Of a stretch of DNA of 64,000 nucleotides, positions 59,414 to 64,000 are shown one piece after another. This DNA comes from Stenotrophomonas maltophilia (lineage in GTDB: Bacteria; Pseudomonadota; Gammaproteobacteria; Xanthomonadales; Xanthomonadaceae): positions 1,199,033 to 1,263,032 of the forward strand of contig NZ_NEQV01000001.1 of assembly GCF_002799245.1 (NCBI RefSeq), in the 5' to 3' direction. Below the pieces are notes generated by a model. It had not been told where the DNA came from, did not search any database, and saw nothing but the letters and a program-made list of their open reading frames with translations. How positions within the stretch are numbered: position 1 is the first letter of the stretch; every line of letters begins with the position of its first letter. A program made the translations under genes and the position numbers.

Positions 59414-59521
59414 GGATCACTCCTGTCGACGTTGGCATCGTGCCCAAGGCACATGCGTCGATTATGCGCGAAGCACAGCTAAATTCCCGTTGAATCCGGC
59501 CCGCATCCGGCGGGCCCGGAT

Positions 59522-60820
59522 TCAGCGCCGCTGCAGCCAGCTGTCCGGGTTGACCGGCTGCCCGCCACGGCGCAGCTCGAAGTACAGCGCGGTAACGCCC
59601 TGGCCGCCGGAATTGCCGACCTTGGCCACCGCGTCACCGCGGCTGACCCGCGCGCCGGCGTCCTTCAGCAGGGTGTCGTTGTGCGCGTACAGACTCATGT
59701 AGCCGTTGCCGTGGTCGACGATCAGGATCATGCCGTAGCCGGTCATCCAGTCGGAGAACACCACGGTGCCATCGGCCACGGCCGTGACCGTACTGCCGGC
59801 CGGCGCGCCGATCAGCACGCCGCTGCTGGTGCGGCCATCGGGCAGCTTGCCGCCATAGCGGGCCAGCAGGTTGCCGGACAACGGCCAGCCCAGGCCACCG
59901 ACCTTCGGTGCCGGTGCCGACGCCACCGCAGGCGGAACCTTGGTTGGCGGCGGCGGGCGGCCCTGCGCGGCGGCCTGGCGTGCGGCCCGCTCGGCAGCGG
60001 CCTTTTCGGCGGCGGCTCGACGTGCAGCCGCGCGCCGTTCGGCTTCGGCCCGGGCGGCGGCGGCACGCAGGTTGGCCAGCAGCGTTTCCAGCGCCTTGGC
60101 GTCCTGGCCCAGTGCCTGTTCCTTCTCGCGCTGGTCCTTGAAGCGTTCGTCCAGCGAGGCCACGGTCTGCGCACGATCACGGCGATCGGCCGCCAGCGCC
60201 GCAGCCTGCTGCTTCTGGTCCTGCTGCGCGCCCTGCAGCTTCTGCTTGCGCTCGGCGATCTGCGCCTGCAGCGCTTCAAGTTCCTTGAGGTCGGCGGTCA
60301 GCGTGGTGATGCGCTGCGCACGCTCGCGCTGCAGGTAGCGATGGTAGGCCAGGGCGCGGTTGGCATCGGCCACCGTGTCCTGCGACAGCAGCAGCTTCAG
60401 CGGCGCATGGTTGCCGAGCTGATACGCCGCGCGCAGCAGCCCGGCCAGTTCACGGTGCTGCTGGGCCAGGTTGGACTGCAGGCTGCTGCGGCGCTGCTCG
60501 GCTTCGGCCAGGGCGCGGCCCTGCTCGCGCAGCGCGGTTTCCGTCTGCGCAAGCGCACGGCCGGTGCGTGCCACCTTCTCGTCGGCCTCGCGCAGCTGCT
60601 GCGATGCCTGGCCACGCTGCCCTTCGATCTGCCGCCGTTCCTGCGCCACGCCCTTCAGCTCGGTGCGCAGTTTCTGCAGCTTGCGCTCGGTCTCGCGGGT
60701 GGTCTGCGCAGCGCCGGGCAGCGGCAGGGCCAGCGCCAACGCCAGCCCCAGCAGCAGGCAGCGCCCGCCGCGGGCAGCGGCGATGTGATGTCGGCGTGAT
60801 GGGAAGGCGTTGTCGCGCAA
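59522..60820 (-). CDS. envC: Murein hydrolase activator EnvC
   Basis: A 432-residue periplasmic protein with a signal peptide (cleavage near LPGAAQ). It has a long coiled coil (about residues 30-250, rich in Gln, Glu, Arg and Ala) and a C-terminal LytM domain. The LytM metal-binding histidine is missing where active M23 enzymes have HxxxD (here RTSSGVLIGAPAGS), while YMSLYAHND remains. This is the known EnvC pattern: a degenerate LytM that activates amidases at the septum. The start is uncertain; I use the TTG at 60818-60820, just before a normal signal peptide. The frame is open to an ATG at 60901. Confidence 0.9.
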   Translation of the reverse strand: MRDNAFPSRRHHIAAARGGRCLLLGLALALALPLPGAAQTTRETERKLQKLRTELKGVAQERRQIEGQRGQASQQLREADEKVARTGRALAQTETALREQGRALAEAEQRRSSLQSNLAQQHRELAGLLRAAYQLGNHAPLKLLLSQDTVADANRALAYHRYLQRERAQRITTLTADLKELEALQAQIAERKQKLQGAQQDQKQQAAALAADRRDRAQTVASLDERFKDQREKEQALGQDAKALETLLANLRAAAARAEAERRAAARRAAAEKAAAERAARQAAAQGRPPPPTKVPPAVASAPAPKVGGLGWPLSGNLLARYGGKLPDGRTSSGVLIGAPAGSTVTAVADGTVVFSDWMTGYGMILIVDHGNGYMSLYAHNDTLLKDAGARVSRGDAVAKVGNSGGQGVTALYFELRRGGQPVNPDSWLQRR

Positions 60821-60915
60821 GGGCTTTCCAGTGACTTCAGGCAGTTGCAGGGGGTACCGGGGAATGGTGACATCTCCGCACGCGGCCTGCCAGCCGCACA
60901 TCCATCGAGGTCCCC

Positions 60916-61578
60916 ATGAAAGCTCTTTCCATTCCGCTGCTGTTGGGCGTACTGCTGGCCACCGGGCCGGTCTGTGCCCAGGAGAACATCAGCAAGGTCA
61001 ACGGCAGCATCAGTGCCGAAGCGGGTCAACGCTACGGCAAGCTGGACACCGTCAACGGCGGCATCCGCGTCGGCGAAGGCGTCGAGACCGGCAGCATCGA
61101 CACCGTCAACGGCGGGGTGAAGGTCGCCGACCGCGCCCGCACCGGCAAGATCGAAACGGTCAATGGCGGTGTGCGCCTGGGTCGTGAAGTGATCGCCAGC
61201 GGCAGCGTCAGCACCGTCAACGGCAGCATCTTCACCGATCGCGGCAGCCAGATCGAAGGCGGCGTCGAGACCGTCAACGGCGGCATCGGCCTGGTCGAGA
61301 GCCGCGTCGGCAAGGACGTGGAGACCGTCAACGGTGACATCACCGTCGGTATCGGTTCGCAGGTCAGCGGCGGTGTGCATGTGCGCAAGCCGAACTTCAG
61401 TGTCTCGCTGACCGCCAGCCGCAAGCCGCGCGTGATCATCGGCCCCAATGCCGTGGTCAATGGCCCGCTTCAGTTCGAACGCGAGGTGGTGCTGTACGTG
61501 CACCGCACCGCGCGCATCGGCCCGGTCACCGGTGCCGAGCCGATTCCGTTCGACACCGAAACCGCGCCGGCCGACTGA
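60916..61578 (+). CDS. Exported VNG-repeat solenoid protein
   Basis: A 220-residue protein with a signal peptide (cleavage near PVCAQ). From residue 24 to about 150 it has seven repeats of 18-19 residues, each with a Val-Asn-Gly core (V28, V46, V64, V82, V101, V120, V138) usually followed by G-[IV]. This looks like a beta-solenoid related to bactofilin or DUF4097-type repeats. The C-terminal part (KPNFSVSLTASRKPRVIIGPNAVVNGPLQFEREVVLYVH) continues the beta pattern. GAGG lies six bases before the ATG. It is divergent from envC. Function unknown. Confidence 0.75.
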   Translation: MKALSIPLLLGVLLATGPVCAQENISKVNGSISAEAGQRYGKLDTVNGGIRVGEGVETGSIDTVNGGVKVADRARTGKIETVNGGVRLGREVIASGSVSTVNGSIFTDRGSQIEGGVETVNGGIGLVESRVGKDVETVNGDITVGIGSQVSGGVHVRKPNFSVSLTASRKPRVIIGPNAVVNGPLQFEREVVLYVHRTARIGPVTGAEPIPFDTETAPAD

Positions 61579-61663
61579 ACCCGCCGAACCTTCCGGTTCG
61601 GTGATACTCGCTGTTACCGGTCGCGCTTGAGGTGCGGCCGCCCTTTGTTCCCAGGAATCGACG

Positions 61664-63379
<1,716 letters not shown>

Positions 63380-63400
63380 CGTCGCGCCATGCGCGACTGA

Positions 63401-63429
63401 AGCGGCGCCCCATGGGGCGCCGCTTTTTT
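63401..63429 (+). terminator. Intrinsic terminator of the M28 peptidase gene
   Basis: A fully symmetric stem (arms AGCGGCGCCCC / GGGGCGCCGCT, 63401-63424) is followed by TTTTTT. It lies 22 bases after the stop. Confidence 0.9.
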
Positions 63430-63495
63430 ATGCCTGGAATCCCGCTGCGCGGGTGGCCGCAAGCTGCCCTGCTGGGTGCCGTGGTTCCTTGCGGG

Positions 63496-63820
63496 ATGCA
63501 GGGCCATGGGGTTGCCGGCCAGCGGCCGGCACTACCCGTGCTGATCCGCCCGCCCCCGGTAGTCGCCGACCCTGGTTGGCGCCCACGCACGCCGTGGACC
63601 TGCCGGGGTGATGCAGGGCCATGGGGCTGCCGGCCAGCGGCCGGCACTACCCGTGATGGTCCGCCCGTCCCCGGTAGTCGCCAACCTTGGTTGGCGCCCA
63701 CGCACGGCGTGGACCTGCCGGGGTGATGCAGGGCCATGGGGGTGCCGGCCAGCGGCCGGCACTACCCGTGATGGTCCGCCCGTCCCTGGTAGGCGCCAAC
63801 CAAGGTTGGCGACTACCGAA
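63496..63820. repeat. Tandem SMAG array, 115-base unit, beside the rRNA operon
   Basis: ATGCAGGGCC recurs at 63496, 63611 and 63726, exactly 115 bases apart; the third copy is partial. Each unit contains a TGCCGGCCAGCGGCCGGCACTAC palindrome and a GTAG-headed CGCCAACC...GGTTGGCG palindrome. The third copy ends with an inverted form of the second palindrome ending CTAC. It fills the gap between the M28 peptidase terminator and the rRNA terminator; no gene is seen. Confidence 0.88.
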
Positions 63821-63841
63821 CCCGCATTTTCTGCGCCCAAA

Positions 63842-63873
63842 GAAAAACCCCGCTGCGTGAGCAGCGGGGTTTT
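63842..63873 (-). terminator. Intrinsic terminator of the rRNA operon
   Basis: Read leftward, ACCCCGCTGCT / AGCAGCGGGGT encloses a short CACGC-type loop and is followed by TTTTTC. It lies about 10 bases after the 5S gene end. Confidence 0.9.
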
Positions 63874-63882
63874 GGGTGTAAA

Positions 63883-63998
63883 CCCTGGCGATGACCTACT
63901 CTCGCATGGCTTGAGCCACACTACCATCGGCGCAGCTGCGTTTCACTTCCGAGTTCGGGATGGGATCGGGTGGTTCCACAGCGCTAATTTCACCAGGG
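63883..63998 (-). rRNA. rrf: 5S ribosomal RNA
   Basis: The reverse complement reads as a complete 5S rRNA of about 116 nt. The ends CCCTGGTG and CGCCAGGG pair with each other as the closing stem. Universal internal segments are present: GAACTCGGAAGTGAAACG, GCGCCGATGGTAGTG and CATGCGAGAGTAGG. The rest of the rRNA operon must lie to the right of the window, transcribed leftward. Confidence 0.96.
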
Positions 63999-64000
63999 AG

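Overview
This window reads as chromosomal DNA of a Stenotrophomonas (S. maltophilia group) or a close Xanthomonadaceae relative. The evidence is high GC content, the caa3/aa3-type cta cytochrome oxidase cluster, PutA without a DNA-binding N-terminus, an Oar-type TonB receptor, and above all dozens of short palindromes carrying a GTAG end, the hallmark of the SMAG repeat family of S. maltophilia. The window is mostly housekeeping, with a few accessory pieces.

Layout. 1-4531: a RutE-like reductase (cut by the left edge), an ELM1-family protein, a four-gene uncharacterised envelope run (lipoprotein, DUF2145 protein, two paralogous secreted proteins) and a queuosine-precursor transporter. 4541-5030 is a tandem SMAG array. 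5052-13764: glnE, a succinyl-CoA:acetate CoA-transferase, a 2-oxoadipate dioxygenase, an HAD hydrolase, an EF-hand protein and small envelope proteins. 13954-26702: two divergent gene sets around one control region, encoding a VanX-like dipeptidase, an S12 serine hydrolase, a TonB receptor, a transglutaminase-like protein, an NlpC/P60 peptidase, a dipeptide epimerase, a MurR/RpiR regulator, a YkuD-type L,D-transpeptidase homologue and an amino-acid permease. Together these look like a system for taking up and breaking down murein peptides. 26815-33769: small proteins, an aldose dehydrogenase, BglX, an MscS channel and FolB.

33865-34792 holds the most unusual item: an Abi-like HEPN protein of lower GC, next to a divergent, previously unlabelled small RNA that has its own visible promoter and intrinsic terminator. 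34852-41213: tsaD, rpsU, yqeY, yihY, dnaG (a macromolecular-synthesis cluster without rpoD beside dnaG), a secreted phosphatase-like protein and a bile-acid-symporter family transporter. 41528-50083: the complete cytochrome c oxidase and heme A cluster (ctaB, ctaA, surf1, ctaE, ctaG, ctaD, ctaC). 50319-63379: putA, NAD salvage (nadR-pnuC), fadL with a clear promoter and operator, a rhomboid protease, ctpA, envC, a VNG-repeat protein and an M28 peptidase. The right end has a second tandem SMAG array, then the terminator and 5S gene of an rRNA operon running leftward into the window.

Coordinates come from reading the sequence by eye. Functions rest on family recognition, with no database search.
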